Shown: positions 8,421 to 17,352 of the stretch, piece after piece
How the letters are laid out: every line of letters starts with the position of its first letter
How positions within the stretch are numbered: the stretch's first letter is position 1
Origin: UBA1737 sp964541525
Lineage (GTDB): Bacteria; Bacillota_I; Bacilli_A; ML615J-28; CAG-313
Direction of reading: 5' to 3'
Assembly: GCA_964541525.1 (NCBI GenBank)
Contig: CAZIQF010000007.1
Coordinates: 12,940 to 76,939 of the forward strand
Length of the DNA: 64,000 bases
Made by a program: the position numbers and the translations under genes
Notes under the pieces: generated by a model
The model's input: the letters and a program-made list of their open reading frames with translations, nothing else
The model's database searches: none
Told to the model about the DNA's origin: nothing

Positions 8421-9602
8421 ATGTTAGATATAGATAAATATGAGGGGCAAATTTCGTCAATAAAAAAGTTCGCTGAAGCAAATCAGTATGTTACCATAAG
8501 CTATATTAATAAAATCTTCAATTCACCAACTGAAGAATTGTTTGATGAAATTGAAGAATACTTAGATGGTGAAGGAATTGAAATTATTCGTGATGCTGAT
8601 GATTTGTTTTTAGATGAACCAACTGATGATCAATTGTTAGCTGAGTACAATCAATCTTTAGATGAAGAAAAAACAGAAAGCGAAATTAAAACTGATGCAG
8701 TTACGTTAGATCCGGTAAAAGCATATTTATTGGATATTGGTCGTGTTGATTTACTAGATGCAAGTGAAGAAGTATATTATGCTGAGCAAATTCAAAAAGG
8801 AAATCGTGCTGAAAATGCTCTCCTTAATAAGAAAAATCTTACAGAAACACAAATTCAAGAGTTAAAAGAACTTTCTAAAAATGGTATTGCTGCAAGACAA
8901 ATATTAATCGAATCTAATTTAAGATTAGTTGTATCAATTGCTAAGCATTATTTAAATCGAGGTTTATCTTTTATGGACTTGATTCAAGAAGGAAATTTAG
9001 GCCTAATCAAGGCTGTATATCGCTTTGATCCGACTAAAGGCTTCCGATTTTCAACCTATGGTACTTGGTGGATTAGACAATCAATTACTAGAGCTATTGC
9101 TGATCAAGCGAGAACGGTTAGAATTCCGGTCCATATGGTTGAAGCAATTAATAAATTAAATAAAGAACGAACTAGGCTAACTCAAAAACTAAAACGAGAA
9201 CCAACTAATGGAGAATTAGCAATCGAAATGGGAATAACTGAAAAGAAAGTTGAATACATTATTCAAATAGCTCAGGATACAATTTCTCTAGATACATCGA
9301 TTGGTGATGATGAGGAATCAGTTTTAAGTGATTTATTAATCGATACTTCATTAATTAGTCCGATGCAGTATGCTGAAAATCAGTTATATAAAGAACGCAT
9401 CGATGCTTTACTTGCTACCCTAACACCTAGAGAAGAGCAAATAATTAAACTTAGATACGGGTTAATTGATAATATTCAACATACATTAGAAGATATCGGT
9501 CGCGAATATGGAATCACGAGAGAGCGAGTAAGACAAATTGAGATTAAGGCCATTAGAAGGCTTAGACATCCGTCACGAATTAAAATACTAAAGGAGAATT
9601 AA
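8421..9602 (+). CDS. rpoD: Primary sigma factor RpoD/SigA (second of two)
   Basis: This sigma-70 factor lies directly after dnaG, the standard place for rpoD/sigA, and is the better candidate for the housekeeping factor. It has a region 1.1-like N-terminus, an acidic linker, region 1.2 (PVKAYLLDIG), region 2 with TYGTWWIRQSITRAIAD, region 3, and region 4.2 with GITRERVRQIE and the canonical ending RLRHPSR. ATG 8421 is preferred to the in-frame TTG 8412 because AGGAAGGG ends only one base before the TTG; the product is then 393 residues. It overlaps nothing and is followed one base later by trmK. Confidence 0.93.
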   Translation: MLDIDKYEGQISSIKKFAEANQYVTISYINKIFNSPTEELFDEIEEYLDGEGIEIIRDADDLFLDEPTDDQLLAEYNQSLDEEKTESEIKTDAVTLDPVKAYLLDIGRVDLLDASEEVYYAEQIQKGNRAENALLNKKNLTETQIQELKELSKNGIAARQILIESNLRLVVSIAKHYLNRGLSFMDLIQEGNLGLIKAVYRFDPTKGFRFSTYGTWWIRQSITRAIADQARTVRIPVHMVEAINKLNKERTRLTQKLKREPTNGELAIEMGITEKKVEYIIQIAQDTISLDTSIGDDEESVLSDLLIDTSLISPMQYAENQLYKERIDALLATLTPREEQIIKLRYGLIDNIQHTLEDIGREYGITRERVRQIEIKAIRRLRHPSRIKILKEN

Positions 9603-9603
9603 T

Positions 9604-10275
9604 ATGTTATCATCAATAAGATTAATCACTGCTTTAGACTGGATAAATCAAACTGATACTTTAGCAGATGTAGGTTGTGATCATGGCTATCTTGCGATTG
9701 CTGCTCTTGAAAAAGGAATTAGTTTTGTTCAGTTAATTGATAATAAACAAGGACCACTTGATGTCGCTTATCAAAATTTAGATAAAAACGGATTACTTGA
9801 GTGTTCGAATGTTTTATTAACATTAGGTGATGGATTAAGCTTACTTGATGAACGGGTTAATACTGTTGCAATTTTGGGTATGGGTGGCGAACTTATTGCT
9901 AAAATTTTAGAAGAAGGTAAGATAAAAAGTACCAATGTAAAGCAGTTTATTTTGGAAGCAAACACTAAAATATCACTTTTAAGAAAATATTTATTAACGA
10001 ATAATTACCTAATCGTTGGGGAAAAAATTGTAAAAGAAAATAATAAGTATTATGAATTATTATTAGTAAAAAAAAGTGATCAAACTATAGTGTTTGATCA
10101 AAAAGATTTAATATTTGGCCCAATTTTACGCAAAGAACAACCGGTTTTGTTTAAGGAAAAGTGGCTAAAAATATATCAAAAATATTTACGCATTATTAAC
10201 ACTTCAAAAGTTGAAGTACCTAAAATTAAGATAGAATTAGCTCTGATTAAAGAAGTATTAAATATAGAAGAATAA
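9604..10275 (+). CDS. trmK: tRNA (adenine-22-N1)-methyltransferase TrmK
   Basis: TrmK uses S-adenosylmethionine to methylate N1 of A22 in tRNAs. The methyl-donor motif DVGCDHGYL is at about residues 22-30 and GMGGELI follows near residue 98. The length of 223 residues and the position between rpoD and the Nif3-like gene match yqfN/trmK in Bacillus. An AAGGAG site lies at the end of rpoD before the ATG. Confidence 0.9.
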   Translation: MLSSIRLITALDWINQTDTLADVGCDHGYLAIAALEKGISFVQLIDNKQGPLDVAYQNLDKNGLLECSNVLLTLGDGLSLLDERVNTVAILGMGGELIAKILEEGKIKSTNVKQFILEANTKISLLRKYLLTNNYLIVGEKIVKENNKYYELLLVKKSDQTIVFDQKDLIFGPILRKEQPVLFKEKWLKIYQKYLRIINTSKVEVPKIKIELALIKEVLNIEE

Positions 10276-10284
10276 GAGGTTATC

Positions 10285-11067
10285 ATGGCAAAAGTTATTG
10301 ATATTGTTAACTATTTAAAAGAAAAATATCCGTTAGAACTTGCATCTAGTTTTGATGAAGGTAAAATTGGATTACAATTTGGTAATCAATCTAAAACTGT
10401 TCAAAAAATTATGCTTGCTTTAGATGGTACATATGAAGTTATTAAAGAAGCAATTGATAATAATGTCGATTTATTAATAACTCATCATCCGTTTATGTTT
10501 TCACCATTACTTCATTTAGATTATCAATCACCACTTGGCAAAAAATTATTATTGGTATTTAAACACGAATTAAATATTTTTGCGATGCATACTAATTTTG
10601 ATTGTGCTAATAACGGAATGAATGATCTTTTAGCAAGTAAATTACAATTAGATAATGTTTCATTTGATAGTCATTGCCCTGAAAATGAACGATTTTTAAG
10701 AATTGGTGATGTCGAACCAATTAAACTTCATGAACTAGCAGTAAAAGTAAAAACGATTTTTAATGAAGATTATGTGAGAATCGTTGGTAATCCTGATGCG
10801 ATGATTAAAAAAGTAGCTATTTTAGGTGGAGCTGGTAGTTCTTATATCATTAATGCAAAAAAACTTGGTTGTGATTGCATTATTACTGGGGAAATTAGGC
10901 ATAACCATGCACTTGATGCGATTGATTATCATATGAATGTAATTGAAGTTAGTCATAGTGTTGAAGCAAATTTTAAAGAATATGTGAAAAAAGATTTAGA
11001 GGAAGTTTTTAAAGATGTTGAAGTATTAATTGCTTCAAATGATAAAAATCCTTTCTTATGGATATAA
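10285..11067 (+). CDS. Nif3-like dinuclear metal protein (YqfO family)
   Basis: This is a Nif3/YqfO-family protein, a widespread dinuclear metal-binding fold annotated in databases as GTP cyclohydrolase I type 2-like; its physiological role is not settled. Metal-ligand motifs are visible: ITHHPF near residue 72, HTNFD near 106, and SHSVEANF near 224. At 260 residues it lacks the roughly 100-residue PII-like insert found in the longer YqfO of Bacillus. It is co-directional with trmK, 9 bases apart, and ends at a terminator. Confidence 0.88.
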   Translation: MAKVIDIVNYLKEKYPLELASSFDEGKIGLQFGNQSKTVQKIMLALDGTYEVIKEAIDNNVDLLITHHPFMFSPLLHLDYQSPLGKKLLLVFKHELNIFAMHTNFDCANNGMNDLLASKLQLDNVSFDSHCPENERFLRIGDVEPIKLHELAVKVKTIFNEDYVRIVGNPDAMIKKVAILGGAGSSYIINAKKLGCDCIITGEIRHNHALDAIDYHMNVIEVSHSVEANFKEYVKKDLEEVFKDVEVLIASNDKNPFLWI

Positions 11068-11071
11068 AAAA

Positions 11072-11102
11072 TAGCCTATTTCTTTCGAAATAGACTTTTT
11101 TT
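11072..11102. terminator. Bidirectional terminator between the Nif3-like gene and the ferredoxin gene
   Basis: The stem CTATTTC/GAAATAG (11076-11082 and 11087-11093) is flanked by A-runs on the left and T-runs on the right, so it can end both converging transcripts. Confidence 0.75.
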
Positions 11103-11106
11103 ATTG

Positions 11107-11274
11107 TTATTCTTCAACAATAGCACTCATTGGGCAACCTGCTTCACAAGCACCGCAATCAATACATTGGCTTGCATCGATTACATAGATATCGCCTTCG
11201 CTAATACATCCTACTGGACATTCAGCTGCACAAGCACCACATGCTACGCATGCATCAGTAATTTTTCTTGGCAT
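11107..11274 (-). CDS. 2[4Fe-4S] ferredoxin, 55 residues
   Basis: Translation of the minus strand from ATG 11274 gives a 55-residue clostridial-type ferredoxin. The first cluster motif is Cys9-x2-Cys12-x2-Cys15-x3-Cys19-Pro and the second is Cys37-x2-Cys40-x2-Cys43-x3-Cys47-Pro; an extra cysteine lies at 23. The protein would carry low-potential electrons in the cytoplasm, for example to the Rnf complex or pyruvate oxidoreductases. A GGAGG ribosome binding site and a good promoter precede it. It converges on the Nif3-like gene and shares its terminator. It is monocistronic and 7 kb from the rnf genes. Confidence 0.95.
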   Translation of the reverse strand: MPRKITDACVACGACAAECPVGCISEGDIYVIDASQCIDCGACEAGCPMSAIVEE

Positions 11275-11309
11275 AATATTTAACCTCCATGATAAATAAT
11301 TATAGGGAA

Positions 11310-11338
11310 ATTATACCTTAAAAATTTATCTTTAGCAA
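11310..11338 (-). promoter_or_regulatory. Promoter of the ferredoxin gene
   Basis: On the minus strand TTGCTA (11338-11333) and TATAAT (11315-11310) are exactly 17 bases apart, 36 bases before the start codon. Confidence 0.75.
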
Positions 11339-11390
11339 GTATTATGATTAAATTTTTAGTTGAAGCATCAAAATAAAAATTTCTATTTAA

Positions 11391-11419
11391 TTGCTTATTT
11401 AGATTTTTTTTGTTATAAT
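11391..11419 (+). promoter_or_regulatory. Promoter of the YneF-like gene
   Basis: TTGCTT (11391-11396) and TATAAT (11414-11419) are 17 bases apart, 32 bases before the start codon. Confidence 0.75.
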
Positions 11420-11451
11420 TATAGCAAATTTATTATAAAGGAGATATTAAA

Positions 11452-11670
11452 ATGATTGATTGGTGGGTTGGCTTAATTATTGGAATTGTATGTTTACTTG
11501 TTGGATTTGTAGTTGGTTTCTTTGTAATTAAAACTGTGTTTAAGAAACAACTTGAAAAGAATCCTCCAATTAACAGAGATATGATTCGTGCTATGTTTAT
11601 GCAAATGGGGCGTAAACCATCTGAACGTGACATTACAAAAGTAATGGAAGCAATGAATAAATATCAATAA
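11452..11670 (+). CDS. YneF/UPF0154-family small membrane protein
   Basis: A 72-residue protein with one N-terminal membrane helix (about residues 4-26), a short basic stretch, and a conserved soluble tail: NPPINRDMIRAMFMQMG followed by RKPSE. This pattern is that of the UPF0154/YneF family, widespread in Bacilli and of unknown function. A clean promoter and an AAGGAG site precede it, and it is followed by hairpins, so it is a single-gene unit. Confidence 0.85.
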   Translation: MIDWWVGLIIGIVCLLVGFVVGFFVIKTVFKKQLEKNPPINRDMIRAMFMQMGRKPSERDITKVMEAMNKYQ

Positions 11671-11699
11671 AAGCATACAATGATTAAATTGGTCATTGT

Positions 11700-11740
11700 G
11701 AGGTTGTTGACAAATGTGAATGTCAGCAACCTCAATTTTA
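11700..11740 (+). terminator. Hairpin after the YneF-like gene
   Basis: A 13-base stem (11700-11712 with 11721-11733), perfect but for one G-U pair, is followed by ATTTTAATTT. The T-run is poor, so termination is likely but not certain. Confidence 0.55.
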
Positions 11741-11768
11741 ATTTGGAAAAACCGATTATAAATATACC

Positions 11769-11808
11769 AAAAAACCTATCTCTACTAGAAAGGGCAAGAT
11801 AGGTTTTT
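11769..11808 (-). terminator. Terminator of plsY
   Basis: AACCTATCT and AGATAGGTT form a stem across 11772-11805. Read on the minus strand it ends in a run of six T, 24 bases after the plsY stop. Confidence 0.75.
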
Positions 11809-11831
11809 AATAATATTCTCCAATGATTAAT

Positions 11832-12560
11832 TTAATCCTCTTTTTTATTTTCCTCAGTAATAATAAAAGCAGGTTCTGCGCTATTCTTAATCGCTTTAAA
11901 ATTTACTTTTGATTCAGTTTTATTAACGATTCGCTTAAAATTAGGAATATGCTTAACAAAAATAAAGATATTGATAAAAATTAGGATAACGATAAAGTAA
12001 ATATCAGCTCTTAATAAATGATTACTTAAATAAGAAGATGAATCACTAAAGATTAGCGATGCAATTAAACATGAAAGGCAGGTTAAACAAGAACCTAAAG
12101 ATACATATTTAGAAATGCCGACAGTTAATAAAAAAGCTACTAAGCCAATTAAAAAAGTTAATGGCGAATAGAAAAGAACAATTCCTGCAGCAGTGGACAT
12201 CCCCTTTCCGCCTTTAAACTTCGTAAAGATGGGAAATAGGTGACCTAAGAAAGCGGCAATTCCGTATATTAGAGGATGAATTATAAAACTAAAGTTTTCA
12301 TAGTCAAAATTGAAAATATTTTTATCCATTAGAAATACAATGACTCCACCTTTTAGTGCATCTAAGAAAAAAACTAATAGCCCCCATTTAAAACCTAAGA
12401 CTCTAAATGCATTAGTAGCTCCCATATTTTTGCTACCATGTTCTCTAATATCAATTCCTTTAGTTAATTTGCTGATTACTAAGGCCCAAGGAATCGAACC
12501 TAAAATGTAAGCTAAAATTAAAAATGCGATTTGGATTAAGATTCCATTCAAATTAATCAA
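11832..12560 (-). CDS. plsY: Acyl-phosphate:glycerol-3-phosphate acyltransferase PlsY
   Basis: PlsY transfers an acyl group from acyl phosphate to glycerol-3-phosphate, the first committed step of phospholipid synthesis, at the membrane. The protein is polytopic, with the family motifs GSIPWALV, HGSKNMGATN (about residues 41-50) and GGKGMSTAAG (about 113-122). It has 242 residues, some 40 more than usual; the extra is a charged C-terminal tail. It is transcribed alone and divergently from parE. The glycerol-3-phosphate substrate is made by GpsA, also in this window. Confidence 0.93.
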   Translation of the reverse strand: MINLNGILIQIAFLILAYILGSIPWALVISKLTKGIDIREHGSKNMGATNAFRVLGFKWGLLVFFLDALKGGVIVFLMDKNIFNFDYENFSFIIHPLIYGIAAFLGHLFPIFTKFKGGKGMSTAAGIVLFYSPLTFLIGLVAFLLTVGISKYVSLGSCLTCLSCLIASLIFSDSSSYLSNHLLRADIYFIVILIFINIFIFVKHIPNFKRIVNKTESKVNFKAIKNSAEPAFIITEENKKED

Positions 12561-12748
12561 CTCTTTTCTTTATCATATTTTATAGTTATCTAATTATACA
12601 TTATTAAATTATAAAAATGTTAGAAAAAGCCCATTTTTTTATCCAAATATTCGATCAAAATTGATAATAAAAGATGTAATTTTTTTATATTAAAAGTAAA
12701 AAATATACTATTTTATCTTGGTTTTACTTATATATTTTTTCAAATTAC

Positions 12749-12777
12749 TTGCAAAAAAAAATGAATTATGATACAAT
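12749..12777 (+). promoter_or_regulatory. Promoter of parE-parC
   Basis: TTGCAA (12749-12754) and TACAAT (12772-12777) are 17 bases apart, 25 bases before the parE start. The rest of the 242-base gap to plsY is A/T-rich with no gene that I can see. Confidence 0.65.
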
Positions 12778-12802
12778 AATAAAAAAGGTATAGGAGGTTA
12801 TT

Positions 12803-14770
12803 ATGGCAGTCGATATCAAAGATAAAAAGATTAAACAAGTTTATAATGAAGATTCGATACAGGTATTACAAGGGTTAGAAGCAGTAAGAAAAAGACCTGG
12901 GATGTATATAGGATCAACTGATTCAAGAGGACTACATCATCTAGTTTGGGAAATCGTAGATAACTCAATCGATGAGGCTCTATCAGGATGGGGAACTTTA
13001 ATTACGGTAACAATTGAAGCAGATAATAGCATTACTGTTACCGATAATGGTCGAGGTATTCCTACTGGTATTCATAAAGAAGAAAAACGTCCGACTCCAG
13101 AAGTTATTTTTAACACCTTGCATGCAGGTGGTAAATTTGATTCTAGTGGTGGTTATAAAGTTGCAGGGGGATTACATGGTGTTGGTTCTTCGGTCGTAAA
13201 TGCTTTAAGTGAAATTTTTACCGTTACAATTCATCGTGATGGTAAGATTTTTCAACAAACTTATCGTAATGGTGGAAAAATTATTGAAAAGCCAAAAAAT
13301 CTAGGTGATACTAGGAAAACTGGTACTACAATTCACTTCAAACCTGATGCAAAAGTTTTTTCATCAACAATTTACGATTATAAGCAAATTGCTCAAAGAA
13401 TGAAAGAGTCGGCATTTTTAATCAAAGGTTTGAAGATTATTCTTGAAGATAAGCGGGAAGGAATTGAAAAAGTAGAAGAATTCCATTATGATAATGGGAT
13501 TAAAGAATTTGTTTTATCATTGACAAAGGATAAGGAACCGATTAATGATCCTGCATTCTTTGTTGGTGATTATAATGGAATCCATATTGAAGTTGCTTTA
13601 CAATATTGTAATAAATCCTATAATGAAACGGTTTTATCGTTTGTTAATAATATTCGGACAAGAGATGGTGGTACACATGAGGTAGGTTTTAGATCTGGAC
13701 TTACAAGAGCTTTTAATGATCACGCAAGATTAGTAGGAGCTTTAAAAGATAAAGATGTCAATTTAGATGGTTCTGATGTCCGTGAAGGTATAACTGCAAT
13801 TGTTTCCATTCGAATTCCTGAAGAGTTGCTTCAATTTGAAAGCCAAACAAAGAATAAATTAGGTACACCAGAAGCAAAACCAGCTTGTGAAGCAGTAACA
13901 TATGAGCAAATGAAAAACTTCATGGCGGAAAATGGTAAAATTTCTGATTTATTGATTCAAAAAGCAATGAATGCGGCTAAGGCAAGAGAAGCTTCAAGAA
14001 AAGCTCGTGATGAAGTTAGAATGGTTAAACAAAAAGCGTCTAAACCTGCTAACTTAATTGGTAAACTTACTCCCGCCCAATATAAAGATCCATCTCGTAA
14101 TGAATTGTTTTTAGTTGAAGGTGATTCAGCAGGTGGTTCTGCAAAACAAGGCCGTGACCGAACATTCCAAGCAATTTTACCATTGAGAGGTAAGGTATTA
14201 AATACTGCCAAAGTTCGTGTTGAAGAAGTACTTAAAAATGAAGAAATTGTTTCGATTATTAATGCTATTGGTGCTGGCTTTGGAGCTGACTTTGATCCGA
14301 GTAAGTCAAATTATGATAAAGTTATTATTATGACCGATGCCGATACCGATGGTGCTCATATTCAAACTTTACTTTTAACATTCTTTTTCAGGTTTATGCA
14401 TGGTTTAATTGAAGCTGGTAAAGTCTATATTGCAACACCACCGCTATATAAAATTTCTACTAAAAGTAGTGTAGAATATGCGTGGACGGATGAAGAACTA
14501 AGAGAAAAAATTGGTAACCAACGCAATGTTAACATTCAACGCTATAAAGGTCTTGGTGAAATGAATGCTGAACAGTTATGGGAAACGACAATGGAACCTG
14601 GTAAGAGAACATTGATTCAAGTTACGATTGCTGAAGAAGAAGTTGCCGAAGATCGAATGATGGTTTTAATGGGTGATGATGTTGAACCACGTCGTGAATG
14701 GATTGAAGATAATGTTGTGTTTGATTCAGAAGATAGTTTTGTATTAGAGGAGTTGATGAGTGATGAGTAG
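12803..14770 (+). CDS. parE: DNA topoisomerase IV subunit B (ParE)
   Basis: ParE is the ATPase subunit of topoisomerase IV, which unlinks daughter chromosomes. The GHKL ATPase motifs are visible: EIVDNSIDEA near residue 50, DNGRGIP near 79, and GGLHGVGSSVVNALS near 120. The TOPRIM domain begins with LVEGDSAGGSAKQGRDR near 440 and has MTDADTDGAHI. A GyrB assignment is possible, but pairing with a ParC-like subunit that lacks the GyrA box, and the absence of dnaA/recF neighbours, favour ParE. A TAGGAGG site precedes the ATG. The end overlaps parC. Confidence 0.9.
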   Translation: MAVDIKDKKIKQVYNEDSIQVLQGLEAVRKRPGMYIGSTDSRGLHHLVWEIVDNSIDEALSGWGTLITVTIEADNSITVTDNGRGIPTGIHKEEKRPTPEVIFNTLHAGGKFDSSGGYKVAGGLHGVGSSVVNALSEIFTVTIHRDGKIFQQTYRNGGKIIEKPKNLGDTRKTGTTIHFKPDAKVFSSTIYDYKQIAQRMKESAFLIKGLKIILEDKREGIEKVEEFHYDNGIKEFVLSLTKDKEPINDPAFFVGDYNGIHIEVALQYCNKSYNETVLSFVNNIRTRDGGTHEVGFRSGLTRAFNDHARLVGALKDKDVNLDGSDVREGITAIVSIRIPEELLQFESQTKNKLGTPEAKPACEAVTYEQMKNFMAENGKISDLLIQKAMNAAKAREASRKARDEVRMVKQKASKPANLIGKLTPAQYKDPSRNELFLVEGDSAGGSAKQGRDRTFQAILPLRGKVLNTAKVRVEEVLKNEEIVSIINAIGAGFGADFDPSKSNYDKVIIMTDADTDGAHIQTLLLTFFFRFMHGLIEAGKVYIATPPLYKISTKSSVEYAWTDEELREKIGNQRNVNIQRYKGLGEMNAEQLWETTMEPGKRTLIQVTIAEEEVAEDRMMVLMGDDVEPRREWIEDNVVFDSEDSFVLEELMSDE

Positions 14771-17237
14771 TAAAATTTCCAAAAAAATTAATTCATTAGT
14801 TGAAGATCGAATCATCACTGAAAATTTTGAAAATATTATGGGCGATCGTTTTGGGCGATATTCAAAATATATCATTCAAGATCGTGCATTACCAGATGCA
14901 AGAGATGGATTAAAACCAGTTCAAAGAAGAATTCTTTTTGCAATGTATAAATTAGGTCTTTATTCTAATAAACCATTTAAGAAGAGTGCTCGGATTGTTG
15001 GTGATGTAATTGGTAAATATCATCCTCATGGCGACACCGCTGTTTATGATGCAATGGTCAGAATGAGTCAAGATTTTAAGATTAGATTACCACTAATTGA
15101 TATGCATGGTAATAATGGTAGTATCGATGGTGACCCTGCCGCTGCGATGCGTTATACTGAAGCGAGAATGAGTCGTAATTCAGAAATGTTGTTAGAAGAC
15201 ATTAATAAACGTACAGTTGGTTTAATCCCTAACTTTGATGATGAAGAATTAGAGCCGATTGTTTTACCGGCAAAATTTCCTAATTTATTAGTTAATGGTG
15301 CTTCTGGTATTTCAGCAGGTTATGCAACAGAAATTCCACCACATAATCCTAATGAATGTATAGATGCAGTAATTTACCGAATGCGTAATCCTAAATGTAC
15401 GCTTGATGAATTATTAGAGATAATTAAAGGTCCAGATTTTCCAACTGGTGGAATTGTTCAGGGAATTGAAGGTTTAAAACAAGCTTATGAAACAGGCCGT
15501 GGTAAAGTCATTATTAAATCAAAGGTAGAAATTGATACATCTAAAGCTGATCCGCGAATCATTATTAGTGAGATTCCTTATGAAGTTAATAAAGCTGTAC
15601 TTTTAAGAAAAATGAGTGATCAAATTCAATTAAAGAATGTTGATGGTGTAAAAATGATTCGTGATGAAACCGATCGAAGTGGTCTTAGAATTGTTATTGA
15701 TGTAAGAAGAGATGCTAATCCTGAGTTTATTCTTAATTTTTTATATAAGACTACAGAATTACAAATCAATTATAATTTTAATATGGTTGCTATTGTTCAT
15801 GGTAAACCATGTTATATGGGGCTTACTGATTTTCTAGATGCTTATATTGACCACCAAAAAGAAGTAATGCGTAATAAATGTAATTATGATTTGGAACGTG
15901 CTCTAAAGCGACAAGAAATTGTAGCAGGTTTAATTGCAATGGTTTCCATTCTTGATGCAGTTATTACAACAATTAGAAATTCAAAAAATAAAGCTGATGC
16001 GAAAGAGAATATTATTTCTAAGTATGACTTTACAGAAATTCAAGCTGAAGCGATTGTAATGTTACAATTATATCGTTTAACTAATACCGACATCTTTGCA
16101 TTAAAACAAGAATCAAAAGAATTAGATCAAGAAATAAGAAAATTAAAATCAATTTTATCAAGTAATACTGCTTTAAAGAATGCCATTATTGAAGAATTAC
16201 TTCGAACTAAGGAAATCTTAGATTCACCAAGAAAAACAATCATTGAAAATGAAATTGATGATGTTGAAGTTAAAACCGAAGATATTATTACAAAAGAAGA
16301 TGTAATGTTATTAATCACCCATGATGGCTATTTGAAACGAATTAGTATGCGTGCATTTAGTACCTTAGCTGAAGGTGAAGTTACGAAACTTAAAGATGGT
16401 GATGTCTTAACTGATATTTATTCTGTTTCTACTGTCGACGTATTATTACAATTTACTAATTATGGTAATTATATCTATTTACCAATTCATAAAATTCCTG
16501 AAACTAAACATAAAGATTTAGGTTATCATGTCAGTACTTTAATTAGCATGGAACCAAATGAAAAAGTCATTTTCTCGTTTCCAGTAAACAACTTTGATGC
16601 TGATAAGTATGTCTTACTTGCAACTAAACAGGGTTTAATTAAGCGAATTAAATTATCTAGCCTTAATGTAAATCGTTATTCGAAAGCTTTAAAAGCAACT
16701 AAATTACGAGATGGTGATGAGGTTGTCAGTGTTGATGTTATTACAGGTGAGACTAGTGAGGTTGTTATTGCAACTCATGATGGTTATATGAATCGTTATG
16801 ATGCAAAAGAAATTAGCATTATTGAACCTTCATCATTTGGTGTAAAATCAATTGAACTTAAATCACGTCCAAATGATTATGTTGTAGGGGCTAAATATGT
16901 TAGTGAAAAAGATATTATTTTACTCTTAACCAATCGTGGTAATATTAAACGAATGCGACCAGAAGAAATTCTTAAAGGTAAGAAGAATCATGTTGGTAAG
17001 ATGTATCTAAAAGTTGTAAAATCAAATATGCATAGTGCAATTCATATGGATGTTATTCATGGAATTAATGCAAAATCCACACTTGCAAGTTGGATTTATT
17101 GTGATAATGGTAAGGTTGATATTGATTATACGATTTTAAGAATTGCGATAGCTGACAATGGTAAACGCCTAGTCACTGATGATAAGTTAAAACCGGAACG
17201 AATTGTAATTTCTAGAAATGACAATGATTTGATCTAA
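14763..17237 (+). CDS. parC: DNA topoisomerase IV subunit A (ParC)
   Basis: ParC is the DNA-cleaving subunit of topoisomerase IV. The quinolone-region sequence HPHGDTAVYDAMVRMSQ and the catalytic tyrosine (Tyr131 in AMRYTEARM) are present. The C-terminal domain consists of beta-pinwheel repeats, and the QRRGGKG GyrA box is absent, which supports ParC. ATG 14763 is chosen over GTG 14760 because of its spacing from AGAGGAG; the product is 824 residues. It overlaps parE by 8 bases and ends at a strong terminator. Confidence 0.9.
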   Translation: MSSKISKKINSLVEDRIITENFENIMGDRFGRYSKYIIQDRALPDARDGLKPVQRRILFAMYKLGLYSNKPFKKSARIVGDVIGKYHPHGDTAVYDAMVRMSQDFKIRLPLIDMHGNNGSIDGDPAAAMRYTEARMSRNSEMLLEDINKRTVGLIPNFDDEELEPIVLPAKFPNLLVNGASGISAGYATEIPPHNPNECIDAVIYRMRNPKCTLDELLEIIKGPDFPTGGIVQGIEGLKQAYETGRGKVIIKSKVEIDTSKADPRIIISEIPYEVNKAVLLRKMSDQIQLKNVDGVKMIRDETDRSGLRIVIDVRRDANPEFILNFLYKTTELQINYNFNMVAIVHGKPCYMGLTDFLDAYIDHQKEVMRNKCNYDLERALKRQEIVAGLIAMVSILDAVITTIRNSKNKADAKENIISKYDFTEIQAEAIVMLQLYRLTNTDIFALKQESKELDQEIRKLKSILSSNTALKNAIIEELLRTKEILDSPRKTIIENEIDDVEVKTEDIITKEDVMLLITHDGYLKRISMRAFSTLAEGEVTKLKDGDVLTDIYSVSTVDVLLQFTNYGNYIYLPIHKIPETKHKDLGYHVSTLISMEPNEKVIFSFPVNNFDADKYVLLATKQGLIKRIKLSSLNVNRYSKALKATKLRDGDEVVSVDVITGETSEVVIATHDGYMNRYDAKEISIIEPSSFGVKSIELKSRPNDYVVGAKYVSEKDIILLLTNRGNIKRMRPEEILKGKKNHVGKMYLKVVKSNMHSAIHMDVIHGINAKSTLASWIYCDNGKVDIDYTILRIAIADNGKRLVTDDKLKPERIVISRNDNDLI

Positions 17238-17240
17238 TTT

Positions 17241-17269
17241 AAAATCCTCTAAAATATAGAGGATTTTTT
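17241..17269 (+). terminator. Terminator after parC
   Basis: AAATCCTCT and AGAGGATTT form a nine-base stem followed by TTT. It lies 4 bases after the stop. Confidence 0.85.
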
Positions 17270-17352
17270 GACATTAAAATTAAAATAATGCATAGTTTAT
17301 ATTAAGTTAATAATGTTAAAATATACTATTTTCAAAAAATGGAGGTTAATCA

